A stretch of DNA of 64,000 nucleotides from an uncultured Acidobacteriia bacterium (GCA_903907865.1 CAIVPR010000044.1:124001-188000); one strand, 5' to 3'; shown: positions 34,314-42,584, numbered from the stretch's first letter. The notes: generated by a model from the letters alone, not told the origin. Made by a program: numbers and translations.

Positions 34314-36428
34314 ATGAAGTCCCGCTGCCTCTATCTCATTCCGTTCCTCGCCCTGACCGCTTTCGCGCAGGACGAGCCCAACCCGAAGACGCTGATTCCC
34401 CAATCCACGCTTGAGGCCATCGCCAACGAGGTGAGCGGCACGCTTGCGTTCCAGCACATCATCGAACTGGCCGGCTACGAGCACGACCGGCTCGCCGAAG
34501 AGTACAAAACCACCTACCGCGAGGCCCTCTACATCGAAAAGATGGCCAAGCAGTACGGGTTGGAGGACGTCCATATCGAGCGCTTCAAGCTCCCCACCAA
34601 GACTTGGGATGGCGAACAGGGCGACATGTGGCTGTTGGGCAAGGATGGGTCGAAGCGCTTGGTGAGCAGCTACCGGGATATCGCGGCGTCGTTGGCACCG
34701 GGTAGCAAGTCGACCGAGGTGACGGCGGAACTGGTGTGGGTCGGCAAGGGCACCGACAAGCGGGACTACGTGGACAAGAACGTTTCGGGCAAAGTTGTGC
34801 TGGCGAGCGGTCCGGTCGGGCGGGTCCACAACTTGGCAGTGCGGGAGTTCGGCGCGGCGGGCGTGGTTTCGTTCGCCAACGAGACGGGCAAGCCGATCGA
34901 CCATCCGGACGAGGTCGGCTGGAGCAATCTGGGCGGTGGCGGTCGCGGCGGCGGGGGGGGCGGCAAGACGACGTTCGGGCTGATCCTGTCGCACCGGCTC
35001 GGGACCGAGTTGGCGGACAGGCTGGAAGCGCACGAGGCGATGAACGTGAAGGTCGTCGTCAAGGCGACCGAATACGACGCCGATATGCAGGTTCCGACGG
35101 CGGTGATCAAGGGAACTGGCGAGAGCGACCAGGAGATTGCGATGACCGGACACCTGTTCGAGGGCATCGCAAAGCAGGGGGCGCTCGACGACGCGTCCGG
35201 CTGCGCGACGGCGCTGGAAGTGGCGCGGGCATGGAAGAAGCTGATCGACGACGGGGTTCTGCCGCGTCCCAAGCGCACGGTGCGGTTCCTGTGGGTGCCG
35301 GAGATCCAAGGCACCACAGCCTACCTGCAGCGCTATCCCGAGGAGACCAAGCGCATTGTGGCGGCGATTTCCATGGACATGGTGGGCGAGGATGTCACCA
35401 AGAACCACAACAGTCTCCACCTGTTCCGCACGCCGTACTCGCTAAACCACTTCATCAACGAGGTGCCGCAGCAGTTCTTCGAATACGTGGGCGACACCAA
35501 CCGCGAGAAGGTGCAGAACCGGCGGATCGCGTATAGTTTCCGGTATCCGATCATCGACCCGCAGGGCACGCACGACCCGTTCTATTTCAATATCGACAAG
35601 CACTACGGGTCCAGCGACCATTCCGCATTCCTGCGTTTCGGCGTTCCTGCGATCCTGTTGAACAACTGGCCGGACGTGGGCTACCACACCAGCGAGGACC
35701 GGATCTACAACGCCGATCCGACCCAGTTGAAGCGTGCGGCATTCATCGGCGTGGCGTCGATGAGCACGATGGCGGGCGCGGCGGGCGAGGGAGCGGTGCG
35801 GATCGCCGAGGTCACGATGGGTCAGGCGGCGCAGCGTGCGGGCGTGCAGTTGGGTCTTGCCCTACAGGTGGTGGGTGACGGCGGGCCGTACGTGGAGGCG
35901 GTGAATCTGGTTCGGCAGGCGTATGTGCGGGAGGCGGAAGCGATCCGGTCGGCGATGGTGCTGGCCGAGGATACCGGGAAGCAGAAGATCGACGCGCTGG
36001 CACGGGCGTTCGCGGAGTCCGGGACGGCGGCGGATCTGGCGCGGTTGAAGCAGTACGCGTCGTTCAGAGGTGCGGATGTATCGGAAAAGGCGCTGTCGGC
36101 GGATGAATTGAAGGCGTCGAAGCTGGTGCCGGTGCGGTTGAAGGCGGCTCCGGCGGGATTTGGCGGCGGGGGCGGTGGTGGTGGCGGCCAGCAAGGCGGT
36201 GCGGCGGGTGTGGCGGATCCGACGGCTGCGCCTCCGGATCCGGCCGAGGCGTCGCGGCAGCAGTATTACGCCATGGAGATGCGCGGGTTCGCGGATGGAA
36301 AGCGGAGCGTTTTGGATATCCGGAATGCGCTGAGCGCGGAGTACGGGGCCCGGGAAGTGTCGAAGGTGCTGGAGTTTTTTGACGGGACCGCTAAGAGTGG
36401 GGAGTTTGAATTGCGGGCGGTGAAGTAG
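34314..36428 (+). CDS. M28 family metallopeptidase with PA domain, exported
   Basis: 704 aa, signal 'MKSRCLYLIPFLALTAFAQ'. A protease-associated segment ('NVSGKVVLASGPVGRVHNLAVREFGAAGVVSF') is followed by the M28 catalytic domain. Candidate zinc ligands are His in 'AMTGHLFEG', Asp in 'GALDDASGCATALE', Glu in 'WVPEIQGTTAYL', Asp in 'ISMDMVGED' and His in 'YGSSDHSAFLRFG'. The GH.FEG instead of GHxD sequence is typical of a more divergent subgroup. Two Gly-rich runs (34930-34970 and 36160-36200) are inserted. The C-terminal 200 residues are helical. A secreted aminopeptidase is likely. Confidence 0.85.
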   Translation: MKSRCLYLIPFLALTAFAQDEPNPKTLIPQSTLEAIANEVSGTLAFQHIIELAGYEHDRLAEEYKTTYREALYIEKMAKQYGLEDVHIERFKLPTKTWDGEQGDMWLLGKDGSKRLVSSYRDIAASLAPGSKSTEVTAELVWVGKGTDKRDYVDKNVSGKVVLASGPVGRVHNLAVREFGAAGVVSFANETGKPIDHPDEVGWSNLGGGGRGGGGGGKTTFGLILSHRLGTELADRLEAHEAMNVKVVVKATEYDADMQVPTAVIKGTGESDQEIAMTGHLFEGIAKQGALDDASGCATALEVARAWKKLIDDGVLPRPKRTVRFLWVPEIQGTTAYLQRYPEETKRIVAAISMDMVGEDVTKNHNSLHLFRTPYSLNHFINEVPQQFFEYVGDTNREKVQNRRIAYSFRYPIIDPQGTHDPFYFNIDKHYGSSDHSAFLRFGVPAILLNNWPDVGYHTSEDRIYNADPTQLKRAAFIGVASMSTMAGAAGEGAVRIAEVTMGQAAQRAGVQLGLALQVVGDGGPYVEAVNLVRQAYVREAEAIRSAMVLAEDTGKQKIDALARAFAESGTAADLARLKQYASFRGADVSEKALSADELKASKLVPVRLKAAPAGFGGGGGGGGGQQGGAAGVADPTAAPPDPAEASRQQYYAMEMRGFADGKRSVLDIRNALSAEYGAREVSKVLEFFDGTAKSGEFELRAVK

Positions 36429-36501
36429 GGGCGGGAACTGCGGCTAGTGCGCGTGGCTCATGGAGGGTGTCAAAGGGCGTCCCGCGCCGAGCATCATGGT
36501 G

Positions 36502-36507
36502 TAGGCT
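36502..36507 (+). promoter_or_regulatory. -10-like TAGGCT, 6 nt before ATG
   Basis: TAGGCT is separated by 6 nt from the ATG at 36514 of the DUF5678-type gene. Confidence 0.3.
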
Positions 36508-36513
36508 GGTGTC

Positions 36514-36819
36514 ATGAGCCTCCGTGTGGGAGAAACCTCCGATCCACTGCCAATCGACAGCCTCATGATCCGCATGGAGGTGCCCACGGTGCGGCGCGTC
36601 ACGCCAGTGGACCGGACCGCTGAGATGGCTTGGCTGTCGCAGCCCGACCCGGCTTTCGTTGGCCAATGGGTTGCCCTGGTCGGGGGCACCGTCGTCAGTC
36701 ACGCTGCGGCGGCAATGACGGCGTATGAAGAAGCGCGGCGCCAAGGCGTCGAGGTTCCGTTCATGGCCTTTGTCTCGCCACCCAGCGAGGAGTCCTTCGC
36801 TGGAGGCTGGATTCGTTGA
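36514..36819 (+). CDS. DUF5678-like small protein
   Basis: 101 aa. The segment 'DPAFVGQWVALVGGTVVSHAAAAMTAYEEARRQGVEVPFMAFV' resembles DUF5678 ('Y.GEWVAL.G..VV.HG......EEAR..GV..P....V'), a short domain of unknown function. The N-terminus has a Pro/Arg-rich tail. It overlaps the next gene by 4 nt (ATGA), and DUF5678 proteins commonly precede retropepsin-like proteins, so the pair is a natural unit. What it does is unknown. Confidence 0.7.
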   Translation: MSLRVGETSDPLPIDSLMIRMEVPTVRRVTPVDRTAEMAWLSQPDPAFVGQWVALVGGTVVSHAAAAMTAYEEARRQGVEVPFMAFVSPPSEESFAGGWIR

Positions 36820-37136
36820 GCAGAATGGACTTTCCCATCCGCCACAGGTACGATTCAACCGAGGAGGGAATCATCCTGCCCGTTGAGATCAGCGTCGGCC
36901 GCCGTGGAGTTTCGCTGTCGGCGAAGGTGGACACGGGTGCCGCAGATTGTCTTTTCGACCGTACGCATGCCGAACTGTTGGGTCTCGACCTTGAGTCAGG
37001 TTTCCACCGGATATTCCGGACTGTCGCTGGATCGTTTGCCGCATTTGGCCATGAACCTGGAAACGTCAATTGGCCGTGCAACGGCGCATTCCCCGTTTCC
37101 CGAACAAACGCTCCCTCGCGGTCGCGGCTCGGCTGA
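36816..37136 (+). pseudogene. Retropepsin-like aspartic protease, 3' end replaced by a palindromic repeat
   Basis: 106 aa. 'ILPVEISVGRRGVSLSAKVDTGAADCLFDRTHAELLGLDLESG' has the aspartic protease DTGA motif and the following strand and helix. The family continues for another 40-60 residues, but here the sequence changes character after 'SFAAFGHE' and ends inside a long inverted repeat (37099-37182) whose loop provides the TGA. So the gene is probably truncated and inactive, though the active-site Asp remains. It starts as an ATGA overlap with the DUF5678-like gene. Confidence 0.7.
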
Positions 37137-37182
37137 ATCACGAGGTGACCGAGCCACGACCGCAAGGGAGTGTTTGTTCGGG
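37099..37182. repeat. Long inverted repeat (34-nt arms, 16-nt loop) of the GAGCCGCGACCGC family
   Basis: Left arm 37099-37132 and right arm 37149-37182 pair with 3 mismatches out of 34. Both arms contain the CTCCCTCGCGGTCGCGGCTCGG unit also found (other orientation) at 57433-57502 and 14472-14503. The left arm lies in the end of the retropepsin-like ORF. The rest of the gap to 37345 shows nothing recognisable. Confidence 0.85.
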
Positions 37183-37345
37183 CTATGCACGGCAAGCAAG
37201 ACCTTGTTCTCAGATGAAATCAAGCTTCGGACCTTGGGCTTGGAGTAGAGTGTCGGCGTGTATTTTGTGGAGCTGCGATCCGTCCCTGAGGTCCGGTCTA
37301 TGGCAATTGGGAAAATGCTCCCAGGATTGCGGTTTCTTCGGGTGG

Positions 37346-39607
37346 CTATGGTTTCGCGGGAAAGAGGTCTTCGCCGGGCCGCTCCCGGCGGCTGGCCAGC
37401 AGTGCGGCTAGTCCGAATCCGCACAGGGATAGCGCGAATCCGGCGTAGACGGACGTCGGCTGGTATCTCATCTTGATGGTGTGGTGTCTGCCCGGCACCT
37501 CGATTGCGCGCAGGCCTCCGTCGGCTTCGCGGATGGGAGTCTTTGTGCCGTCAACGGTCGCGGTCCAGCCCGGGAACCAAGCGTCGCTAACCAGCAGCAG
37601 TCCGCGGCAGCCCATTTCTACCTCGATCTCGACCCGTTGAAGATCGAATCGGGACTTGCGGACGGAGTCGGTTTTGCCGCACGTCTCGAGGCTGGGTGGT
37701 GGGCCGACCAGGACAGCTTCGCGGCCCAAGTCGAGTCGTTCATCGAAGACAGTGGACGTCGCGACGTCGATATTCGGCGCTTGGCGGGTGGCGTGGACGG
37801 TCCACGCGCGTGGCAACACGTCCGGGTTCTCGAAGATCTTCATGCCTTGCGGGTTGGCGAAGACTTCGACTTGTCCTGGCCGTGTCGGGTTGCGGCTGAT
37901 CGTGTAGCGGACGCCGAAGAGCTTGGTGGTGCGCTCGCTCCACCAGCCGAGCCGTGTGGCGCTGATCAGGACGGTGGGAACGAGGGCGCTTGTGGTTGGA
38001 ATCCGGTACCAGTCGCCGAAGTTGAAGGAGCCGAAGTCTTGGGTGTTAATTTCGGCGCGCGAGGGTTGGTGTCGGCGGAGGTATTCCGCCAAGGACCGGC
38101 TTTCGTCGATCGGCCTGAGGAATGTTTTTCGCCCCGTCTCGGAATTATGGACCCAGTTGTACCCAGCAACGTTGCCTTGCTCGACGAGGGCAAGGAGGAT
38201 GACGAGGGCTGGTAAGAGGAGCGGTTTCCGTCGCAATCCGGGATTTGCGGTTACGGCTGGCTGAAAGCCTGCCGCAGCCAAGAATGGCTGCCCCACACAG
38301 ACGGCACCGAAGAGGAGCGCCAGCAGGGCGAAGACTGCCGGGCGCGGGTCGGCCATGAAGTAGGTCATGGCGACGGTCGGGTGGGCGAAATCGGCCAACA
38401 GCATCAGGGCATAGACCACGCAGCCGAACGCCAGTGCCGTTTTCGCCATCCGCCGCACCGCTGTGGGGGCAGTTCCCGACATCAACTGTCCGAGTCCGAA
38501 AGCAGCCAATACCGCAATCGCGAAATGAAACACGCACATCATCAGCGAGGGTGCGCGCGCCTTCTCGAACATGGGCACCAAGGAGTACAGGAGCCCGTAA
38601 ACGAAGAAGTTCTTTGGCATCGAGAGCAGGAGGGACGAGACCGCGATGGTCCCGAACACCCGGACTTCAACGCGCCGGAACAACGTCGCCATGGCGAGCA
38701 CCGCAAGGCTGAGTGCGACGACACCCGTGTACGGCTCCGCCTGCTTGTCGGCCCCTTGGATCACGAGGTGCAGGATATCCTTGGCGTCGAAACCGGCTCC
38801 AACGTGTTCGGGATAGCCGACACGGTCGTTCCAGTGCAGCGCGCCGGAGGCGGTGTATCGGAGCGCAAGCCTACCGTATTCCGACGCAGGCAGAACCTGG
38901 ACCGCCGACACCAAGCCGAGGACGACGACATAAGGTACGACGAGTTGCGCCGCATCACGCCAGCTTGGCCTCCGCGTGACCAGCACCCACGCGAAGATTG
39001 CTACGACGGTGAGGGTGAAATAGATCGGCGGAACGTGGTAGCCGCACAACCACGCGATACCCGTGAACATGCCCGCCAGTGCGCTGTTCGCGATCCGCGA
39101 GCGTCCCCGGATCGCCCGGAAAAGGAACAGGAAAATCGCCGGTGCCCAGATGGCTGTTGCGACCAGATGCGGCCAGTCGGTGCTGCCGTAGTAGCCCATG
39201 GTGGCGAAGAGCGACGCCCCCAGGATTGACGGTGACTCGTCCAACTCCAATTCGCGCAGGAACCAGTACGCCAGCAGCGCCCCGACGAGATGGATGAAGA
39301 CGAACCACAAATGCACCCACGGGATTTGGAGATGGCCGTCGCGCAGGGGTGTCAGCGCCAAAACCCACACGAACGGGCTGACGACCGACGGCGAAACCTG
39401 GGCCAGAAGTGGCTGTCCGTAGAGTTCGTAGGGGGTCCAGAGCGGGATCTGGCCATGGCGGATCGAGTTCACCACGAGGTCGAGCCAGGGCAGGACTTGG
39501 TCGGCCTGGTCGAGGCTTTCGAGGAAGGTGTACTGGCGCGAGAGCGTGAGCTTCCAGTAGAAGCCGGTCACGATCAGGAAGATGAGAATCGGGCCGCGCC
39601 AGCGCAT
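37346..39607 (-). CDS. YfhO-like multi-pass membrane protein with a repeat-derived in-frame insert
   Basis: 753 aa; ATG 39607 starts 'MRWRGPILIFLIVTGFYWKLTL'. More than ten membrane helices and 'QADQVLPWLDLVVNSIRHGQIPLWTPYELYGQPLLAQ' match YfhO/GT-C-like membrane proteins that probably move or glycosylate lipid-linked sugars. The C-terminal soluble part has 'LLVSDAWFPGWTATVDGTKTPI', the YfhO tail. In the middle, residues reading 'VGQPFLAAAGFQPAVTA' (DNA 38247-38296) are encoded by a dispersed palindromic repeat present elsewhere in this window outside genes. The frame is kept. The sugar substrate is unknown. Confidence 0.85.
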   Translation of the reverse strand: MRWRGPILIFLIVTGFYWKLTLSRQYTFLESLDQADQVLPWLDLVVNSIRHGQIPLWTPYELYGQPLLAQVSPSVVSPFVWVLALTPLRDGHLQIPWVHLWFVFIHLVGALLAYWFLRELELDESPSILGASLFATMGYYGSTDWPHLVATAIWAPAIFLFLFRAIRGRSRIANSALAGMFTGIAWLCGYHVPPIYFTLTVVAIFAWVLVTRRPSWRDAAQLVVPYVVVLGLVSAVQVLPASEYGRLALRYTASGALHWNDRVGYPEHVGAGFDAKDILHLVIQGADKQAEPYTGVVALSLAVLAMATLFRRVEVRVFGTIAVSSLLLSMPKNFFVYGLLYSLVPMFEKARAPSLMMCVFHFAIAVLAAFGLGQLMSGTAPTAVRRMAKTALAFGCVVYALMLLADFAHPTVAMTYFMADPRPAVFALLALLFGAVCVGQPFLAAAGFQPAVTANPGLRRKPLLLPALVILLALVEQGNVAGYNWVHNSETGRKTFLRPIDESRSLAEYLRRHQPSRAEINTQDFGSFNFGDWYRIPTTSALVPTVLISATRLGWWSERTTKLFGVRYTISRNPTRPGQVEVFANPQGMKIFENPDVLPRAWTVHATRQAPNIDVATSTVFDERLDLGREAVLVGPPPSLETCGKTDSVRKSRFDLQRVEIEVEMGCRGLLLVSDAWFPGWTATVDGTKTPIREADGGLRAIEVPGRHHTIKMRYQPTSVYAGFALSLCGFGLAALLASRRERPGEDLFPAKP
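38247..38296 (-). repeat. Dispersed repeat module inside the yfhO-like coding sequence
   Basis: Read on the coding strand, GTGGGGCAGCCATTCTTGGC then TGCGGCAGGCTTTCAGCCAG then CCGTAACCGC. Both halves occur in the repeats at 58605-58754 and 59821-59963 but in the opposite order. The 50 nt contribute about 17 codons without breaking the frame. Confidence 0.8.
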
Positions 39608-39615
39608 CACACTAC

Positions 39616-39621
39616 AGCGTA
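39616..39621 (-). promoter_or_regulatory. -10-like TACGCT, 8 nt before the yfhO-like ATG
   Basis: On the minus strand TACGCT precedes ATG 39607 by 8 nt. It overlaps by two bases the TATCCT box of the divergent gene at 39620-39625, so the two promoters would compete. Confidence 0.3.
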
Positions 39622-39625
39622 TCCT
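39620..39625 (+). promoter_or_regulatory. -10-like TATCCT, 7 nt before ATG
   Basis: TATCCT lies 7 nt before the ATG at 39633 of the metallo-beta-lactamase-fold gene; only 25 nt separate the two divergent start codons. Confidence 0.4.
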
Positions 39626-39632
39626 GAGAGCG

Positions 39633-40463
39633 ATGACACGCCTATTGCCCCTCCTCGCCCTTGCTGCCACCTTGGCCCCAGCCCAGATTCCCGGCAACGC
39701 CCCGTTTCCGGCCTACAAGATCATGGCCAACATCTACTATGTTGGTGCCGACGACATCACCTCCTACCTGATCACCACGCCGCAGGGGCACATCCTCATC
39801 AACGCGGGATATGCCGAGACGGTGCCGATCATCGACGCCGGCATCCGGAAACTCGGGTTCAAGCCGACCGACGTGAAGATTCTACTCAACGGCCAGGCGC
39901 ATTTCGACCACGTTGCGGGCATGAACGCCCTGCAGAAACTGACCGGCGGCAAGGTCTATTCGAGCGAGCGCGACGCGCCGGTGTTGGAAAGCGGCGGGGT
40001 CAAGGATCCGCGCTGGGGCAGGGAACAGACATATCCGGCGGTCAAGGTGGACCACATTCTGAAGGACGGCGAGAAGATCACATTGGGCGGCGTCACCGTG
40101 GTGACCGAGCTGACTCCGGGCCACAGCCTTGGATGCACAACGTTCACGATGACGGTTTCGGAGGGTGGCAAGACGTACGAGGTTGTATTTGTGGGCGGGA
40201 CGTCGATCAATCCGGGTGTGCACTTCGGGAAAAATCCAACCTGGCCCGGCATCGCGGACGATTTCGCCGAGGGGTTCCGGGTGCTGAAGTCGCTGAAGTG
40301 CGACGTCTTCCTCGGAGCGCACGGGAACTACTACGGGATGCTGGCCAAACACAAGAAGCTGGGCGGGGCGGAGAACCCGTTTGTGGACCCCGCTGGCTAC
40401 CAGGCCTTTGTAGAGAAATCGGAAAAGACGTTTCGGGATCAGTTGGCAGCCGAATCGCGATAG
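39633..40463 (+). CDS. Subclass B3-like metallo-beta-lactamase with Gln in the first zinc site (GOB-like)
   Basis: 276 aa, signal 'MTRLLPLLALAATLAPAQ'. The fold and sequence are those of subclass B3: 'NIYYVGADDITSYLITTPQGHILINAGY', 'LTPGHSLGCTTFTM' (His196 position) and 'FLGAHGNYYGM' (His263 position). The zinc motif reads 'LNGQAHFDHVAG', so the first His of HxHxDH is Gln, exactly the substitution known in the GOB enzymes, while His118, Asp120 and His121 positions are kept. Beta-lactam hydrolysis is possible; an environmental hydrolase or lactonase cannot be excluded. Followed 10 nt later by a sugar isomerase-like gene with its own -10 box. Confidence 0.87.
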   Translation: MTRLLPLLALAATLAPAQIPGNAPFPAYKIMANIYYVGADDITSYLITTPQGHILINAGYAETVPIIDAGIRKLGFKPTDVKILLNGQAHFDHVAGMNALQKLTGGKVYSSERDAPVLESGGVKDPRWGREQTYPAVKVDHILKDGEKITLGGVTVVTELTPGHSLGCTTFTMTVSEGGKTYEVVFVGGTSINPGVHFGKNPTWPGIADDFAEGFRVLKSLKCDVFLGAHGNYYGMLAKHKKLGGAENPFVDPAGYQAFVEKSEKTFRDQLAAESR

Positions 40464-40466
40464 GAT
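40461..40466 (+). promoter_or_regulatory. -10-like TAGGAT, 7 nt before ATG
   Basis: TAGGAT overlaps the stop of the upstream gene (CGATAG) and lies 7 nt before ATG 40474, so this gene may have its own leaderless promoter within a tight gene pair. Confidence 0.3.
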
Positions 40467-40473
40467 GTGAGTC

Positions 40474-41532
40474 ATGACACGCAGAGAGATCTTCCACGTC
40501 GCAGGTGCTGCCATGCTCGCCGCGCCGCTCGCCCACGCCGAGACGGTGCCGAACCCGAAGGGCCATCTGGGAATGGGCTGTTCGCCGACCGCGCTGGGGA
40601 ACCGACGTCCGGCGGCTACTGGCGGCGGTCGCGGGGCGTCGCTGTCGCCCGACGATCTGATCGACTATTGCCATAGCATCGGCATGGGCGGGGCCGAGGT
40701 CGGGGCGCCTCCCACGGATCCGGCGGCGATCTCGAAGATGCGGGACAAGCTGCAATCGTGGGACATGCACGTGATCTTCAACGTGCCGCTACCCCGCACG
40801 GAGGCGGATGTCGAGCTCTTCGACGCGGGCGTGAAGGCGGCCAAGGCGGTGGGAGGTTACGGCTTGCACGCGGCGATGACGCAACGGCGATACGAGGAGT
40901 TCACGACCGTCGCAGCCTATCGGCAAAGCTTCGAGAACAACCAGAAAGTGGTCGCGCTGGCCGAACCCGTTCTGCGGAAGCACAAGGTGCGGCTCGCGCT
41001 GGAAAACCACAAGGGCTGGTCGGCCGTGGAGCAAGCGGCGTGGCTGAAGCGGCTCGGCAGCGAGTACGTCGGGGTGCATTTGGACTTCGGCAACAACGTG
41101 TCGTTCCTGGAAGACCCGATGTTCACGCTGGAGACGCTGAAGCCCTACATCTTTTCGGCCCACATCAAGGACATGGCGGTGCAGCCTTATGAGGATGGTT
41201 TCCTGCTGTCGGAAGTGCCGTTCGGCGAGGGGTTCCTGGATCTGAAGAAGATGGTCGACATCCTGCGCGCGAAAGACCCGAACATGGTCTTCGACCTCGA
41301 GATGATCACACGGGATCCGCTGAAGGTGCCGATGTACAAGGATTCGTACTGGGTCACGTTCGCCGACATGCCTGCGAGGCAAGTGGCGTGGATTGCGGAG
41401 ACCGTGCAGAAGCGGTCGTCGAAGAAGCCTTTGCCGACAGTGGCGGGGCTTGATGCGGAAGCGCGGAAGAAGCTGGAGGAGGAGTACAACCTGGCTTGTC
41501 TGCGGTACGCGCGGCAGAATTTGGGGTTGTAG
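40474..41532 (+). CDS. Exported sugar phosphate isomerase/epimerase-like TIM barrel
   Basis: 352 aa. The N-terminus 'MTRREIFHVAGAAMLAAPLAHA' is a Tat-type signal (RRE-F with hydrophobic stretch). The body is an AP-endonuclease-2/xylose-isomerase-like barrel: 'VRLALENHKGWSAVEQAAWLKRL', 'VGVHLDFGNNVSFLEDPMFTLETLKPYIFSAHIKDM', 'VFDLEMITRDPLKVP', with metal-ligand candidates Glu (LALENH), Asp (HLDFGN), His (SAHIKD) and Glu (DLEMI). The Tat signal fits a folded metalloprotein. The sugar is unknown. An unusual feature is the Gly/Arg/Ser segment near residue 45. Confidence 0.82.
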   Translation: MTRREIFHVAGAAMLAAPLAHAETVPNPKGHLGMGCSPTALGNRRPAATGGGRGASLSPDDLIDYCHSIGMGGAEVGAPPTDPAAISKMRDKLQSWDMHVIFNVPLPRTEADVELFDAGVKAAKAVGGYGLHAAMTQRRYEEFTTVAAYRQSFENNQKVVALAEPVLRKHKVRLALENHKGWSAVEQAAWLKRLGSEYVGVHLDFGNNVSFLEDPMFTLETLKPYIFSAHIKDMAVQPYEDGFLLSEVPFGEGFLDLKKMVDILRAKDPNMVFDLEMITRDPLKVPMYKDSYWVTFADMPARQVAWIAETVQKRSSKKPLPTVAGLDAEARKKLEEEYNLACLRYARQNLGL

Positions 41533-41571
41533 GGACGGCGGCATGTGGTAGGCTGGGACCGTGGAGGCAAT

Positions 41572-41835
41572 ATGGCGATGATTTCGCCCGAGATGTTGGC
41601 CGTCGAAAATCTATTGGCGACCAATGGTACGGCCCGGCAAGCTTTGGATCTGCTGCGACGCGAGTCGAGCGGATCCGGGTGGGCAATCGCGAAGCAGCTA
41701 CGTACCGACACCGATTCTGTCAGTGAAGCGCTTTCGGAGCTTCAAAGGAACGGGTTGGTCCAAGCGCTTGGCGGCGATGGCTTGGATGGTTTCTATCACC
41801 TGACCAGTAAAGCTTTTCTGCGCTACATGGCGTAG
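41572..41835 (+). CDS. Small winged-helix protein
   Basis: 87 aa; a GGAGGC ribosome site precedes ATG 41572. The sequence 'ARQALDLLRRESSGSGWAIAKQLRTDTDSVSEALSELQRNGLVQALGGDGLDGFYHLTSKAFLRYM' reads as a winged-helix DNA-binding domain: helix-turn-helix (AIAKQLRTDTDSVSEALSELQ) and wing (GDGLDGFYHL). It has no ligand domain. The next gene, 12 nt downstream, is a membrane protein; the pair may be a small regulator-sensor unit. Confidence 0.72.
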   Translation: MAMISPEMLAVENLLATNGTARQALDLLRRESSGSGWAIAKQLRTDTDSVSEALSELQRNGLVQALGGDGLDGFYHLTSKAFLRYMA

Positions 41836-41847
41836 GGGCGGTGCACG

Positions 41848-42489
41848 GTGGATGCGGGAATCGTGTTCTCGGTATATCTGGCGTCACTTGTTTACTTGTC
41901 CTTGGACTTTTTTGTGGCACTAAGGCACTTCGAGTCTCTGCGAACTGTCTCTTTTTGGGTCCTTTGGGTTGTGGTTGGCACCGCGAACGTCTTGTCGTTT
42001 TATTGGCTTGCCGGATCGGGGTTCGACGGCCTGAAGTTTGGCCCGGCGAGGCTATTGGCTACCATCTTCTTTTCAACGGTAGGATCCGCAGCCATTCTCC
42101 AGAGCATGACCTTTTCGCTCGGGGATAGCCAAGTCTTGGACGTCAGCAGGTTTGTCAAGAGTCTTCGTGCTGCCGTATTGGCGGACGAGGCCAGGAACAA
42201 ATCCAAGCGAGACATGCGTAGAGCCATGTTGGCATCCCGCGAGTTGTCAATCGAGTACCCCCAAAACGTGGAGGCTCTTCGGGATGCCTGGACGTCGGCC
42301 AGAAGCCACGAGGGCGTCACCATCGAACGGATCGCGGGGGATCTTAGTCAGATGGATGAGGACGCCGAGCGGCTGGGTATCCCGGTGGTTCTTCGAATCG
42401 CGCAGCGCTTGGCGCAGGCCCATCCGGACCACGCACGGGAGCTTGTCGATTCGGCGCGGATCGCCAAACAGAGGGCTTTGCGTCCGTAG
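41848..42489 (+). CDS. Hypothetical membrane protein
   Basis: 213 aa, GTG start. Three membrane helices are predicted in the first 85 residues ('IVFSVYLASLVYLSLDFFVAL', 'TVSFWVLWVVVGTANVLSFYWL', 'LLATIFFSTVGSAAILQSM'), followed by a soluble, charged, helical C-terminus ('FVKSLRAAVLADEARNKSKRDMRRAML', 'LVDSARIAKQRALRP'). No family recognised. The tail may respond to or bind the winged-helix protein encoded upstream. Codon use is less GC-rich than in neighbouring genes. Confidence 0.6.
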   Translation: MDAGIVFSVYLASLVYLSLDFFVALRHFESLRTVSFWVLWVVVGTANVLSFYWLAGSGFDGLKFGPARLLATIFFSTVGSAAILQSMTFSLGDSQVLDVSRFVKSLRAAVLADEARNKSKRDMRRAMLASRELSIEYPQNVEALRDAWTSARSHEGVTIERIAGDLSQMDEDAERLGIPVVLRIAQRLAQAHPDHARELVDSARIAKQRALRP

Positions 42490-42584
42490 TAGGCCTTGCG
42501 GGCTAGCGGCCTCGAGCAAATTCACCTCGGAAGCTACTCCTTCCTCCTGAAACGTTTGCCCGGCTCGACGCACTCCCTCCTAGA

